Source: Schlesneria paludicola DSM 18645
GTDB taxonomy: Bacteria; Planctomycetota; Planctomycetia; Planctomycetales; Planctomycetaceae
Reading direction: 5' to 3'
NCBI GenBank assembly: GCA_945876035.1
Contig: CAMCMU010000003.1
Coordinates: 62,001 to 126,000, forward strand
DNA length: 64,000 bases
The position numbers and the translations under genes were made by a program. Numbering within the stretch: position 1 is the first letter of the stretch; every line of letters starts with the position of its first letter. The notes beneath the pieces were generated by a model. It was not told the origin of the DNA, did no database searches, and worked only from the letters and a program-made list of their open reading frames with translations. Positions 39,877 to 48,124 of the stretch are shown here, piece after piece.

Positions 39877-40500
39877 TCAAAAGGCTTGTCTTCCGCGGAT
39901 CGCATCTGCCAACATTTCACGGTTTGCAAACTCTAGCACACTGCCTGTTGCAATGCCGCGAGCAAGTCTTGTGATCTTCACCTTGTCGTTTGCCAGCAGA
40001 TTGGAAATAAAAAGTGCAGTGCCGTCGCCCTCCAAAGTCGGATTCGTAGCCATGAGAATTTCTCGAACACCCTTCGTTCGAACCCGACGAACAAGCGCAT
40101 CGATTGTTAGTTCATCAGGGCCGACGCCGTTCAATGGAGAAATGCGACCACCCAAAACGTGATACAGACCGTGAAAGATCCCAGCGGCCTCCAACGCCAA
40201 TAAATCGCGAGGCTGTTCGACAACACAGACAGACTGAGTCTCCCGACGTGTATCGCGACAAATGTCACAAAACTCTTGTTCCGCCAGATTAAAGCAGAGA
40301 GAACAGGGTCGTACGCAACTCTTCACTAATCGGATCGCGTTTGCCAACTGATTGGCTTCACTCTCAGAACAGGCAAGTAAATGATTTGCTAGGCGTTCCG
40401 CTGATTTGCGGCCAATGCCTGGCAAAGTCGCTAGCCTGTCAATGAGGTTACCGACCGAAATTCCAAACGGATGGCTTGTCGCCTGATCAAACCGTGCCAT
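39877..40500 (-). CDS. recR: Recombination mediator protein RecR
   Basis: A 207-residue RecR, partner of RecO/RecF in loading RecA at gaps. An N-terminal helix-hairpin-helix ([20 protein letters not shown]), a four-cysteine zinc finger ([12 protein letters not shown]) near residues 55-72, and a Toprim domain ([14 protein letters not shown]) are present in the usual order. ATG 40500 has GGGAGA upstream. It ends the dnaX-ybaB-recR set; the gap to ybaB is 123 bases. Confidence 0.97.
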   Translation of the reverse strand: MARFDQATSHPFGISVGNLIDRLATLPGIGRKSAERLANHLLACSESEANQLANAIRLVKSCVRPCSLCFNLAEQEFCDICRDTRRETQSVCVVEQPRDLLALEAAGIFHGLYHVLGGRISPLNGVGPDELTIDALVRRVRTKGVREILMATNPTLEGDGTALFISNLLANDKVKITRLARGIATGSVLEFANREMLADAIRGRQAF

Positions 40501-40623
40501 CCTGATTCTCTCCCCCGCTTCTACTACTTCGATTGTTTCCATCCCCCCCACCGACCTCGCGGGAAGACACGCATCACGGAAAGCATATCCGAAAAGGTCC
40601 AATTCGGCACAGACGAGAATGTT

Positions 40624-40977
40624 CTATCCTCCCAGTCCCATTCCGCCAAAAATGTCACTCAACCCTGGAATGTTCACTCCCCCGGTCAGTTGTTTCATCT
40701 CCAGTTGCTGCGTCTGGCGAATCTTGTCGAGAGCCTGATTGGTCGCAGCACAGATCAGTTCTTCAATCATTTCGGTATCACCAGACTGTATCAGACTTTT
40801 GTCGATGCGACATTTGGTAAGTTTCAGGTGTCCGTTGACTTCGACTGTCACCAGACCACCTCCCGCCTGCCCCTGACTGCGCATCGCAGCGATCCGTTCC
40901 TTCATCTCTTGGATCTTGCTGCTCATTCCCTGCGCTTGTTTCACTAGCGAAGCGATGGCCGAAAAATCTTTGAACAA
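40624..40977 (-). CDS. ybaB: YbaB/EbfC family nucleoid-associated protein
   Basis: A 117-residue YbaB/EbfC protein, a dimeric DNA-binding nucleoid protein. The core (LVKQAQGMSSKIQEMKERIA, VTVEVNGHLKLTKCRID, LICAATNQALDKI) and the glycine-rich tail (DIFGGMGLGG) match. TTG 40977 is chosen: AGGAG at the end of dnaX lies about eight bases upstream and the protein then begins FKDFSAIASL as in relatives. An upstream TTG at 41007 lies inside dnaX. The gap after the dnaX stop is five bases. Confidence 0.93.
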   Translation of the reverse strand: MFKDFSAIASLVKQAQGMSSKIQEMKERIAAMRSQGQAGGGLVTVEVNGHLKLTKCRIDKSLIQSGDTEMIEELICAATNQALDKIRQTQQLEMKQLTGGVNIPGLSDIFGGMGLGG

Positions 40978-40982
40978 TTCCG

Positions 40983-42779
40983 CTACTCCTGTGGGGTTTC
41001 CGAACAATCGCCGGTACGACCAACTTCAGCGGCCAAAGTTTGAACCTTCCAGCTCTTCACGCGAAACAGTGACATGATGTCTTGCAGGTAGGGGTCGTCG
41101 GGACGTTTGACAAATCCCTCGCCATTCTTTGGCGACACTACGGGAACCGCTCCAGCGGACAGAGTCTGCCGGGGAGCATCGGGCTTGGCCCCCACGGAAT
41201 TCGGTAATGTCCTAAAAGAAACTTTGGTCAAACGGCCAACCAATTCTGAAACGACCGCTTCTAATCGAGCAACCACCTCGGGGCGGTCACAAGACTTTCG
41301 ATCGGAATCATAGTTCAAAGGGAACGAAAATTCCAAGATGTTTGGCCCAATGATTGCTGTTGCCGCCACTCGGGCAAGGTAGGTACCGGTCATATCAGTT
41401 AGACGGGAGATGATCGCTGACTGCAACTCATTTTCGCAACCCGCTTTCCATTCGATCGTCGGCTTAGGGATTGAGTCCACAGGAACGACTGGCGAATGAC
41501 GATCCGAAAGCAACGGCGGTGAATTCGTCTTATCAGCTATGAGCTCGAAGTCATTTTTTTTTTGATCCGGAGGAGTTTCCCGGTTACTGGGGCGAGCCAT
41601 CGCTGGCACGCTGGAAGCCCGCGTGATCACGGCGGGTGACTGACCGGCCTTTAAAGCTGCGATCAATTCGTCCAAATGATCAAGATCTTCAAGCATCGAG
41701 ATTCGCACCAAAGCCAGTTCGGCTAGGGCACGGCCATAGGTCACCCGTTGCATCCGCCCTTTAGACTCGGCCAAGACCTGCATTCCAGCAACGATCGTTT
41801 GCAATCCCCATTGGTTTGCCTGTTCCGCCAGCCGAGTTCGTTGATCAGTCCCGATAGAAAGGAACACGGCGTCCGTCGCGCCGCATGCCGTGACCATCAG
41901 ATCGCGAAAGTACCCCACAAGCTGATCTGTCAAGGCTTCGAGTTGCACACCCTCGCGCAATGCGGCATCTAATCGTCCCAAGGCCAGTGATCGATCGCGG
42001 ACAATTAACGCGTCGACAATCTCAATTAATCTCTCATCGGGAGCCGTTCCCAAGAGGCGATGAACGTCGCCAACGGTAATTCTTTTCGATCCGAATGCCA
42101 ACAGCTGGTCAAACAAGGACTGACTATCGCGCATCGACCCGGCGGCCCGACGGGCCACTAACTCGAATGCCTCAGAATCGACAGAAAATCCCTCGGCTTC
42201 CGCCAACTGACTCAATCGGAGTGAAATGTCGTCGACACAGATGGTGCCAAAGTCGAACCGCTGACAGCGAGACAGTATTGTATCCGGAACCTTGTTCGGC
42301 TCGGTCGTGCAGAACAAGAATTTCACAAGAGGAGGTGGTTCTTCAAGCGTCTTGAGCAACGCGTTGAAGGCCTCTTTGGTCAACATGTGAACTTCGTCGA
42401 TAATGTAAACTTTGTACTTCGATCTCATGGACTTGACGCCGACGCTGGCGCGCAGTGAGCGGATATCGTCGATCCCTCGATTCGATGCTCCGTCAATCTC
42501 CGACACATCGACGTCGTGTCCGGCGGAAATACCGAGACATTGCTCGCAGTCATTGCACGGAACAGCACCTACCGCATGTGGGCAATTGAGGGCCTTAGCG
42601 AAGATGCGCGCCATCGAAGTTTTTCCGACGCCGCGGGCTCCCGAAAAAATATAAGCATGCGCAACGCGCCCCTCGAGAATCGCGTTCCGAAGGGTCTGCG
42701 AAATTCGATCCTGTCCCACAACCTCGCCGAAAGTCTGAGGACGAAATCGCCGAGCCAGCACGGTGTACTGGGCTTCCAT
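40983..42779 (-). CDS. dnaX: DNA polymerase III subunit gamma/tau
   Basis: A 598-residue clamp-loader ATPase. Walker A is in GARGVGKTS near residue 45, a zinc module follows (CPHAVGAVPCNDCEQC), Walker B/sensor region IIDEVHMLTKEAFNALLKTLEEPP is near 120, and SRCQRFDF (arginine finger) near 170. The C-terminal third is the tau-specific part. At codons 406-409 the gene has ten consecutive A residues; a -1 shift there meets UGA at once, which would give a short gamma-like product. ATG 42779 has GAGG nine bases upstream. Confidence 0.96.
   Translation of the reverse strand: MEAQYTVLARRFRPQTFGEVVGQDRISQTLRNAILEGRVAHAYIFSGARGVGKTSMARIFAKALNCPHAVGAVPCNDCEQCLGISAGHDVDVSEIDGASNRGIDDIRSLRASVGVKSMRSKYKVYIIDEVHMLTKEAFNALLKTLEEPPPLVKFLFCTTEPNKVPDTILSRCQRFDFGTICVDDISLRLSQLAEAEGFSVDSEAFELVARRAAGSMRDSQSLFDQLLAFGSKRITVGDVHRLLGTAPDERLIEIVDALIVRDRSLALGRLDAALREGVQLEALTDQLVGYFRDLMVTACGATDAVFLSIGTDQRTRLAEQANQWGLQTIVAGMQVLAESKGRMQRVTYGRALAELALVRISMLEDLDHLDELIAALKAGQSPAVITRASSVPAMARPSNRETPPDQKKNDFELIADKTNSPPLLSDRHSPVVPVDSIPKPTIEWKAGCENELQSAIISRLTDMTGTYLARVAATAIIGPNILEFSFPLNYDSDRKSCDRPEVVARLEAVVSELVGRLTKVSFRTLPNSVGAKPDAPRQTLSAGAVPVVSPKNGEGFVKRPDDPYLQDIMSLFRVKSWKVQTLAAEVGRTGDCSETPQE
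41554..41563 (-). promoter_or_regulatory. A10 slippery tract in dnaX, possible programmed frameshift site
   Basis: On the coding strand the frame reads CAA AAA AAA AAT GAC. Slipping back one base, or adding one A to the mRNA, gives AAA AAA AAA TGA and stops after about 409 residues. E. coli dnaX and Thermus dnaX use such sites to make gamma. No strong upstream enhancer or downstream hairpin was seen, which favours transcriptional slippage of the Thermus kind. Confidence 0.6.
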
Positions 42780-43016
42780 GTCTTTCGCCTCTTCATTTTC
42801 TGGGACGTCAGCCGAAGGACCAAACGTCACTTGAAAAATGTCCGAAACCCAAATTTTCAGAAGACATCACCGACATTCAGCGCCACTTGCGACGATTGAC
42901 GAAACCTGTCGAAACAATCGGCTTCTTCACCTCGCGAAGCTCGATCACCTGCTTTTGTCGCGACGATTTTTCGTATTTTGGTCGCCGTTTCGTTGTTTTT
43001 GTCGCGGAAACGGAAA

Positions 43017-43107
43017 GCCACCCCTTCCACACCCGAAATCTGATGCTTAGGGCTGCTCCGGTTAGGGCCTGACCCGGTTCACACGACCCCGCCGCAGAAG
43101 GGGCAGC
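43017..43107 (-). ncRNA. ffs: Signal recognition particle RNA, small bacterial type
   Basis: Read on the minus strand, GTGAACCGGGTCAGG and AGCAGCCCTAAGC reproduce the conserved SRP domain IV (GUGAACC, GUCAGG, AGCAGC, UAAGC). The outer ends pair over 12 bp: GCTGCCCCTTCT near 43107-43096 with GGAAGGGGTGGC near 43028-43017, counting G-U pairs. The apical ten bases are CCCUAACCGG where E. coli has UCCGGAAGGA, so the tetraloop position holds UAAC and not GGAA. It lies upstream of dnaX on the same strand, as in Bacillus (scr-dnaX-yaaK-recR). The RNA binds Ffh for co-translational membrane targeting. Confidence 0.9.
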
Positions 43108-43609
43108 TTTTCGTTTCCGCATACGAGTTGGGTCAGTATGGGTGACGACCTCAAGAAGTCAAGCGAGTCTCTTCGGGTTTCAGGATCATCGTTTTTTTGT
43201 TGCGGAGTGCCATCGGTGCCAAGTGCCCCCTGTTTGCGGACGTTTTTTCAGGCCTGCGGTCTGCAATCCAACACGAGTTGTGGCGTTGTGAAAAAACGTA
43301 AGCGGGATCTCTCGTTGGATTCTGGCTCGCAGGAACACCGAGTCGCAGCGAGGCCGCTTCCGCCATCAGAGCGAATTCGCAAGTGAGGCGGAGGCGTTTT
43401 TCACTTTAAGATCCTCAATCTTGGCTGAATCTTCGACGACGTATCGCTGCTGCGACTCGCCGGAAAACCAGTCAAAAAACTCAGACACGACGTCTTTTAC
43501 CAGTTGCAGAATCTCCGCGATGATTGAACACTCTTGGAGTGTTGTGAGTCATGCAACAAACAACCGATTGGAGGCAGAAGGTTACATCGCGGTTTAGAAA
43601 AATCCGTTC
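43108..43609. other. Intergenic stretch upstream of SRP RNA
   Basis: About 500 bases, which must include the SRP RNA promoter on the minus strand. No clear -10/-35 pair was placed. Short open frames on both strands lack family features. Confidence 0.4.
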
Positions 43610-44407
43610 CTAACTGAATTTGACTTGAAATCCTGAAATCATCATTCCGCTATCGACTGTTAATGTCTGCCCCGTCACGAGTTTGCTGCCGGTAATCAGG
43701 CTCGTGATACACTCAGCGACATCGATGGGTTCGCAGACTCGCTCCAAGGGGAGAGCCTGCTCATATGCTGTTTTAATTTGATCGTAGTTCTGTCCGAGCC
43801 CCGCTGCCGTCCAACGGCCGGCAATAAAACCCGGAGCGACGCCATTCACCCGTATTCGAGGAGCAAATGTTCTCGCTAACGAAACGGTCAGGTTGTCTAG
43901 AGCCGCCTTCGTACAGCAATAGGGAATCGAACTCCCCTGACCGAGTTGAGCTGCAACACTAGAAACATTGATAATCACGCCTCCTCCTGCGGAAAGCATC
44001 GGCTGGCGGACGGCACGAGCACAATGAAACGCACCGACGACATTGACCTTATAGAGGCGATCCCAAATATCGTCCGACACCTGATCCAGATCGTGAAAAG
44101 GAATGAACTGAGTCGTTCCGGCACAGTTTACGAGGATATCGACCCCCCCCAACTGCGAACACGCAGTGGCCACCATTTCCCGACAAGCGAAGTCGTCTGC
44201 CACGTCGGCACGAACGGCTATTGAGCGAACTCCGCTCGTGGCGACATCCTTCGCCGTCTGTTCGGCTTCCTCGCGGGAAACCGAATAGTTGATTAGAACG
44301 TGACAACCAAGTCTGGCTAAAGACAACGCCGTTTCCCGTCCGACGCCGGTTCCGCCACCGGTCACAATTGCAACCTTGCTCTTCATCGTCACGGAGACTT
44401 CCTTCAT
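43610..44407 (-). CDS. Short-chain dehydrogenase/reductase
   Basis: A 265-residue classical SDR. TGGGTGVGRETA near residue 17 binds the cofactor, NCAG follows near 95, and the active site is Ser (NVSSVAAQ) with Tyr-x3-Lys in YCCTKAALD near 162. The C-terminus VDSGMMISG is typical. FabG-like or pteridine-reductase-like roles are both possible. It starts 13 bases after the folE stop, so a link to pteridine chemistry is plausible inference. The coding strand contains G8 at 44143-44150. The start could be ATG 44407 or 44386. Confidence 0.88.
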   Translation of the reverse strand: MKEVSVTMKSKVAIVTGGGTGVGRETALSLARLGCHVLINYSVSREEAEQTAKDVATSGVRSIAVRADVADDFACREMVATACSQLGGVDILVNCAGTTQFIPFHDLDQVSDDIWDRLYKVNVVGAFHCARAVRQPMLSAGGGVIINVSSVAAQLGQGSSIPYCCTKAALDNLTVSLARTFAPRIRVNGVAPGFIAGRWTAAGLGQNYDQIKTAYEQALPLERVCEPIDVAECITSLITGSKLVTGQTLTVDSGMMISGFQVKFS

Positions 44408-44420
44408 TTTTTTCCGGGAT

Positions 44421-45062
44421 TCACTTTCCCTGAATAAATGCCATGACCTCAGCGCGACTGGATTGATTGGTTTTGAAAAGTCCCCGGACGGCACTGGTGA
44501 TTGTCAGGCTGCCGGGTTTGCAAACGCCCCGGATGGTCATGCAGGTATGTGCCGCTTCAATAACCACGATCACACCCTTGGGATCCAGTTCCTGCTGCAT
44601 CAGATCCGCAATTTGATGAGTCATCCGTTCTTGAATCTGCGGGCGATGTGAAACTTCTTCCACGACTCGAGCTAACTTGGACAAGCCTACCACTTTGCCG
44701 CGTGGTAGATACCCGAGGTGAGCCGTTCCAATAAAGGGCAATAGGTGGTGCTCGCACGTACTGTTGAAACTGATGTCGCGCACGAGCACTAATTCGTCGT
44801 AGTGCTCAGCAAAAACTCTCTTTAAGTGACGGGCCGGATCGAGCCGAAGTCCTGAGAACAACTCGGCGTACATCCGCGCAACTCTGGCCGGAGTTTCCAG
44901 CAATCCTTCGCGATCAGGATTTTCACCAACAGCGAATAAGATTTCACGGACGGCCCGCTCGATACGCGGGTGATCAACCGCATCGTTGACCGTGAACGAG
45001 GTGGGAGATGATGGCGATGAATAATGAGCACCGTCATTATTCTGAGTAGAAGAATCGTTCAA
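44421..45062 (-). CDS. folE: GTP cyclohydrolase I
   Basis: A 213-residue GTP cyclohydrolase I (type IA), which converts GTP to dihydroneopterin triphosphate for folate and related pterins. Zinc ligands are in [10 protein letters not shown] and in [20 protein letters not shown] and RPQIQERMT are also standard. The start is probably TTG 45062; no better start lies before the conserved core, and the first 25 residues are low-complexity. The SDR gene follows immediately. Confidence 0.97.
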   Translation of the reverse strand: MNDSSTQNNDGAHYSSPSSPTSFTVNDAVDHPRIERAVREILFAVGENPDREGLLETPARVARMYAELFSGLRLDPARHLKRVFAEHYDELVLVRDISFNSTCEHHLLPFIGTAHLGYLPRGKVVGLSKLARVVEEVSHRPQIQERMTHQIADLMQQELDPKGVIVVIEAAHTCMTIRGVCKPGSLTITSAVRGLFKTNQSSRAEVMAFIQGK

Positions 45063-45077
45063 GATGGTAATCCAAAT

Positions 45078-45506
45078 TCAATTAACGCCAAAGCAGGATG
45101 GAAATGGACGATCGAGACAGTTCGCCTGTGGGAGATCGGCATTCTTCAAAATTCGCCACAACGATGGAGTTCGACAATCCGGATAGAGCTGCTTGAGAAA
45201 CGGCAGGCACCGTGTCGCCGGCAGCGATATTGTTAAGCAGGTCGCATCGACGAACGTTGCCAGAGGCAAATCAGGGACGGTTCCGGATGAACCGTTTGTG
45301 GAAATCTTCTGTCCGAAAACATTTCGATAAAACAACCCGAGTCGTGTTGCAGAACACCACCGAACGTCTTCAACGGCATCGGCTGCATTCAGCCGGTAGT
45401 GATTCTCGAAAACAGGCACTGCAACAAACCTAAGAGGGAGCAGGACAAACTCGTATACGGCAAACCATGGAGCCAACCCAGAAAGCGACTCCCGCCACCA
45501 CGTCAT
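45078..45506 (-). CDS. Unknown protein translationally coupled to the DUF309 gene
   Basis: A 142-residue open frame whose ATG (45506) overlaps the TGA of the DUF309 gene in an ATGA. Codon use resembles neighbouring genes. The first 35 residues are hydrophobic (LAPWFAVYEFVLLPLRFVAV) and may associate with the membrane. No family is recognised. It ends 15 bases before folE begins, so DUF309, this gene, folE and the SDR gene may form one transcript. The overlap is the main support. Confidence 0.45.
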   Translation of the reverse strand: MTWWRESLSGLAPWFAVYEFVLLPLRFVAVPVFENHYRLNAADAVEDVRWCSATRLGLFYRNVFGQKISTNGSSGTVPDLPLATFVDATCLTISLPATRCLPFLKQLYPDCRTPSLWRILKNADLPQANCLDRPFPSCFGVN

Positions 45507-45898
45507 TCGATTAATCCCTCGACGGTGGAGTGAATTTTGGGAACCAGTTCGTCATGCAGCACCACCGTCGTCGGATAGCCTTCCGTATTGGCAAGAAGTT
45601 CTTCAAAACAAAGTCTGAAATCATTGAGGAACCTGCCAAGCGCGATCCCCATGTATTCGTCTCCAAAGGGGGTCAGTTTGTCACGGGCGGATAAGTAAAG
45701 CTTCTTCGCCCCACCAAAATTGTCATTCCCAAAATGAAACAAAGCTACTGCCGCTTGAATCAGCCCTTGGAGAAATTTTTTGGGTTCGCCCAGCGTTTCG
45801 GACCACAACTCTTCGATGATCTCGTGGCACTCAAAGAAGTCTTCCTCATTGAACAGACGGAGGCCGCGGCGATACTGTTCTGGAAACTGGGTCGCCAA
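45503..45898 (-). CDS. DUF309 family protein
   Basis: A 131-residue helical protein of the DUF309 family, shown by GLRLFNEEDFFECHEIIEELW near residue 15 and KFLQGLIQAAVALFHFGNDN near 40. The histidine and glutamates of the FECHE motif may bind metal. The role is unknown. TTG 45898 is the likely start: GGGAG lies seven bases upstream and the family fold begins there. A longer frame to 45985 is unlikely. Confidence 0.82.
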   Translation of the reverse strand: MATQFPEQYRRGLRLFNEEDFFECHEIIEELWSETLGEPKKFLQGLIQAAVALFHFGNDNFGGAKKLYLSARDKLTPFGDEYMGIALGRFLNDFRLCFEELLANTEGYPTTVVLHDELVPKIHSTVEGLIE

Positions 45899-46085
45899 AT
45901 GCGAAACTCCCGGATATTGGTGACTCGATCGGGCAGAATTTAGCCCCAAAACGGTGAAGCGTGGTATGGTGACACAGAGACGCATCGAGCCCTTCTGTGC
46001 CGCAGGGTATTCTAGCCAGTCTGTTCGGCTTCACGCTACTTCACGATACCACGAAGTTCATCAAATCGACTGGACAATTCCATCC

Positions 46086-46766
46086 ATGACTCGGCCACGT
46101 CAACTCCCGATCGATGAGGATCGCAAGATTCGGGCACGTCAGATCGTTCGAAGGCTTAAAAAGGGCTATCCCGTGGCACTCTGTGCCTTGGATCATCGCT
46201 CTCCCTTTGAGTTGCTCGCGGCCACAATTCTGTCGGCTCAGTGCACCGATGTGCGTGTGAACAAAGTCACACCCGAACTGTTTCGCCTCTGGCCAAATCC
46301 GCATATGCTTTCCCAGGCTACGCAAACAGCCGTGGAATCAGTGATCCACTCGACGGGGTTTTTTCGTTCGAAAGCGGCAAATCTCATTGGGATGGCACGT
46401 TCGATTGTTGAGAATCACGATGGTGATATCCCTCAAACTTTAGTGGAACTGGTCAAGCTGCCAGGCGTCGGTCGTAAAACAGCCAATGTGTTACTCGGAA
46501 CGGCCTTTGGTATCACGAGCGGTGTCGTCGTGGACACACATGTCAAACGAATTTCCAAGTTTCTTGGGTTAACTGTCAGTGACAATCCGGAACAGATCGA
46601 ACAAGATTTGATGATTACGCTGCCGAAAAAAGAGTGGATCAGCTTTTCTCATCGACTCATTCACCACGGTCGAAAGATCTGCATCGCCCGACGGCCACAA
46701 TGTGGCTGTTGCCCCCTGTTGACCGTGTGTCCAAGAACAGGTTTGTCGGAATTGAGGTCAGAGTGA
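46086..46766 (+). CDS. nth: Endonuclease III
   Basis: A 226-residue DNA glycosylase/AP lyase for oxidised pyrimidines. The helix-hairpin-helix [13 protein letters not shown] has the catalytic lysine near residue 123, VVDTHVKR holds the catalytic aspartate near 141, and the 4Fe-4S cluster motif C-x6-C-x2-C-x5-C (starting CIARRPQC) closes the protein near 198-214. ATG 46086 is selected by family length. It diverges from the DUF309 gene. Confidence 0.96.
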   Translation: MTRPRQLPIDEDRKIRARQIVRRLKKGYPVALCALDHRSPFELLAATILSAQCTDVRVNKVTPELFRLWPNPHMLSQATQTAVESVIHSTGFFRSKAANLIGMARSIVENHDGDIPQTLVELVKLPGVGRKTANVLLGTAFGITSGVVVDTHVKRISKFLGLTVSDNPEQIEQDLMITLPKKEWISFSHRLIHHGRKICIARRPQCGCCPLLTVCPRTGLSELRSE

Positions 46767-46953
46767 ATCCGGATCTCCAACTTGCATCGAATTCCACCGA
46801 CAACTAATATAGGAAATTGGCGAGGGCGAAATGCCATTGGATTGGCGTTCATCAATATTGAGCCGACTTGTGCTGCTGGGGATCGGTTTCGTAAGAATAT
46901 CGGATCCCGGTGACATACTGTCTGCCGGACTTCAGTTGAGGGGGTAGTTCACG

Positions 46954-47190
46954 GTGTCGATCGACAAGAGTTTGAAACGTCGAAGTCGTCTGGCTCGCGT
47001 TCGCAGCGTTTTGACGCGTGCCGAACGGATTGACCAAATGAAGTCTAACGAACAATGGGTTGAAGGAACAAGCCCTTTTGGGATTCCAAAAACTCGCATC
47101 GTACGACTGGTCATTGGGAAAAAGAAAAAGAAGAAAGCGGTCGATCCTGATGACGCCAAGGAGACGACAAAAAAGAAGGGCGCTAAGTAG
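46954..47190 (+). CDS. PVC-superphylum small basic protein (TIGR04137-like)
   Basis: A 78-residue very basic protein. MSIDKSLKRRSRLARVRSVL, TRAERIDQMKS, then SPFGIPKTRIVR and a lysine run (GKKKKKKAV) match the small basic protein shared by Planctomycetes, Verrucomicrobia and Chlamydiae. It is thought to bind nucleic acid and have a housekeeping, possibly ribosome-linked, role; this is not established. GTG 46954 follows a G-rich stretch (GAGGGGG) about ten bases upstream. Confidence 0.88.
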   Translation: MSIDKSLKRRSRLARVRSVLTRAERIDQMKSNEQWVEGTSPFGIPKTRIVRLVIGKKKKKKAVDPDDAKETTKKKGAK

Positions 47191-48124
47191 GATTTAAGGA
47201 TTTCCATGACTTCATGGTGTTCGGAAACAACATGGCTTGCGAAATTATTTGCTTCGATTGATGACTTCACTCGTCATCTGTCACTGCATATTCCGTGATG
47301 AAGAGTGGATTCATTTTAATCCAATGGTTCCACCACGATCTTTTGCAGAGATTTTCAACAACGCCGGGCGCCCATTTACTGAGGACCACTTACGCTTTCT
47401 TCGGCGTGAGCCTTCAGTGTGATAGAAGATTCCTCGGGGGATTTGTTGATCAGCGGCGATCCAGAACCATGGTCGTGCGGGAGTGGATCTTGGGATGTCT
47501 CCACATCGTCTGAACTCAGGACTCCATCAGAACCTAGCGGAGTGGGTAACTCTTCAGATTGTTTTGGGATGCTTAAAAAATGCTGATATCAACCAAGCCT
47601 TGATATTGCAAAACGACATCAACGCAATTTTGGTGTTGATGATCCCAATACTCAACCGGAATGATGGGATCGAGCGTGCCTGAGTTCCGTCCTCACAATC
47701 CCATCGAGAGTCTGTTGAGCAACAGGAATTTTTAAAAAAACAGTCCCCCACTTTTGCTCCTCATGTCACGATCCCGTATGGACTTCAGGTCAGGGGAGAT
47801 CTTCACCCAAATCGTTGATGAGGGGTGCTAGAACAAGCCTTTAAATAAGCCAAGATTCGGCGTCTGATCTCCCTTATCAATCGACGATGCGAAATTCTGA
47901 CGGGTGAGCTGGAGCAAGATCCTCTGCGGGATTTTTGACCTGCATCTGGGTCAACGTCTCAGATCAGGAGCCTCGTCAGTTACAGGGCCGTTCGATGCCA
48001 TGAGGGGCGACACCGTTTTTTGTTTTCCCTGTCACGACGGTTGACGATATGACGACGGCTTGCATAGATCGCTAGTACACTCAATGAAAACATTTTCCCG
48101 TTACGAATACTCTTGGAGAAAACG
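47191..48124. other. Long intergenic stretch
   Basis: About 930 bases without a supportable gene. Several short frames overlap. Around 47852-47940 the plus strand can be read as AKIRRLISLINRRCEI before a stop but has no start codon, so it may be a gene fragment. A possible promoter precedes the propeller gene at 48041-48069. Confidence 0.4.
48041..48069 (+). promoter_or_regulatory. Candidate sigma-70-type promoter
   Basis: TTGACG at 48041-48046 is followed 17 bases later by ATAGAT at 48064-48069, about 55 bases before the start of the propeller gene. The -10 match is poor. Confidence 0.25.

Noticed and set aside
34176-47340. The 16-base string TCCAATGGTTCCACCA occurs near 34177 and near 47322
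   Set aside because: One shared 16-mer is expected by chance in a window of this size.
47852-47941. Short frame reading AKIRRLISLINRRCEI, reminiscent of transposase helices
   Set aside because: About 30 codons, no start codon and a stop just upstream; too short to assign.
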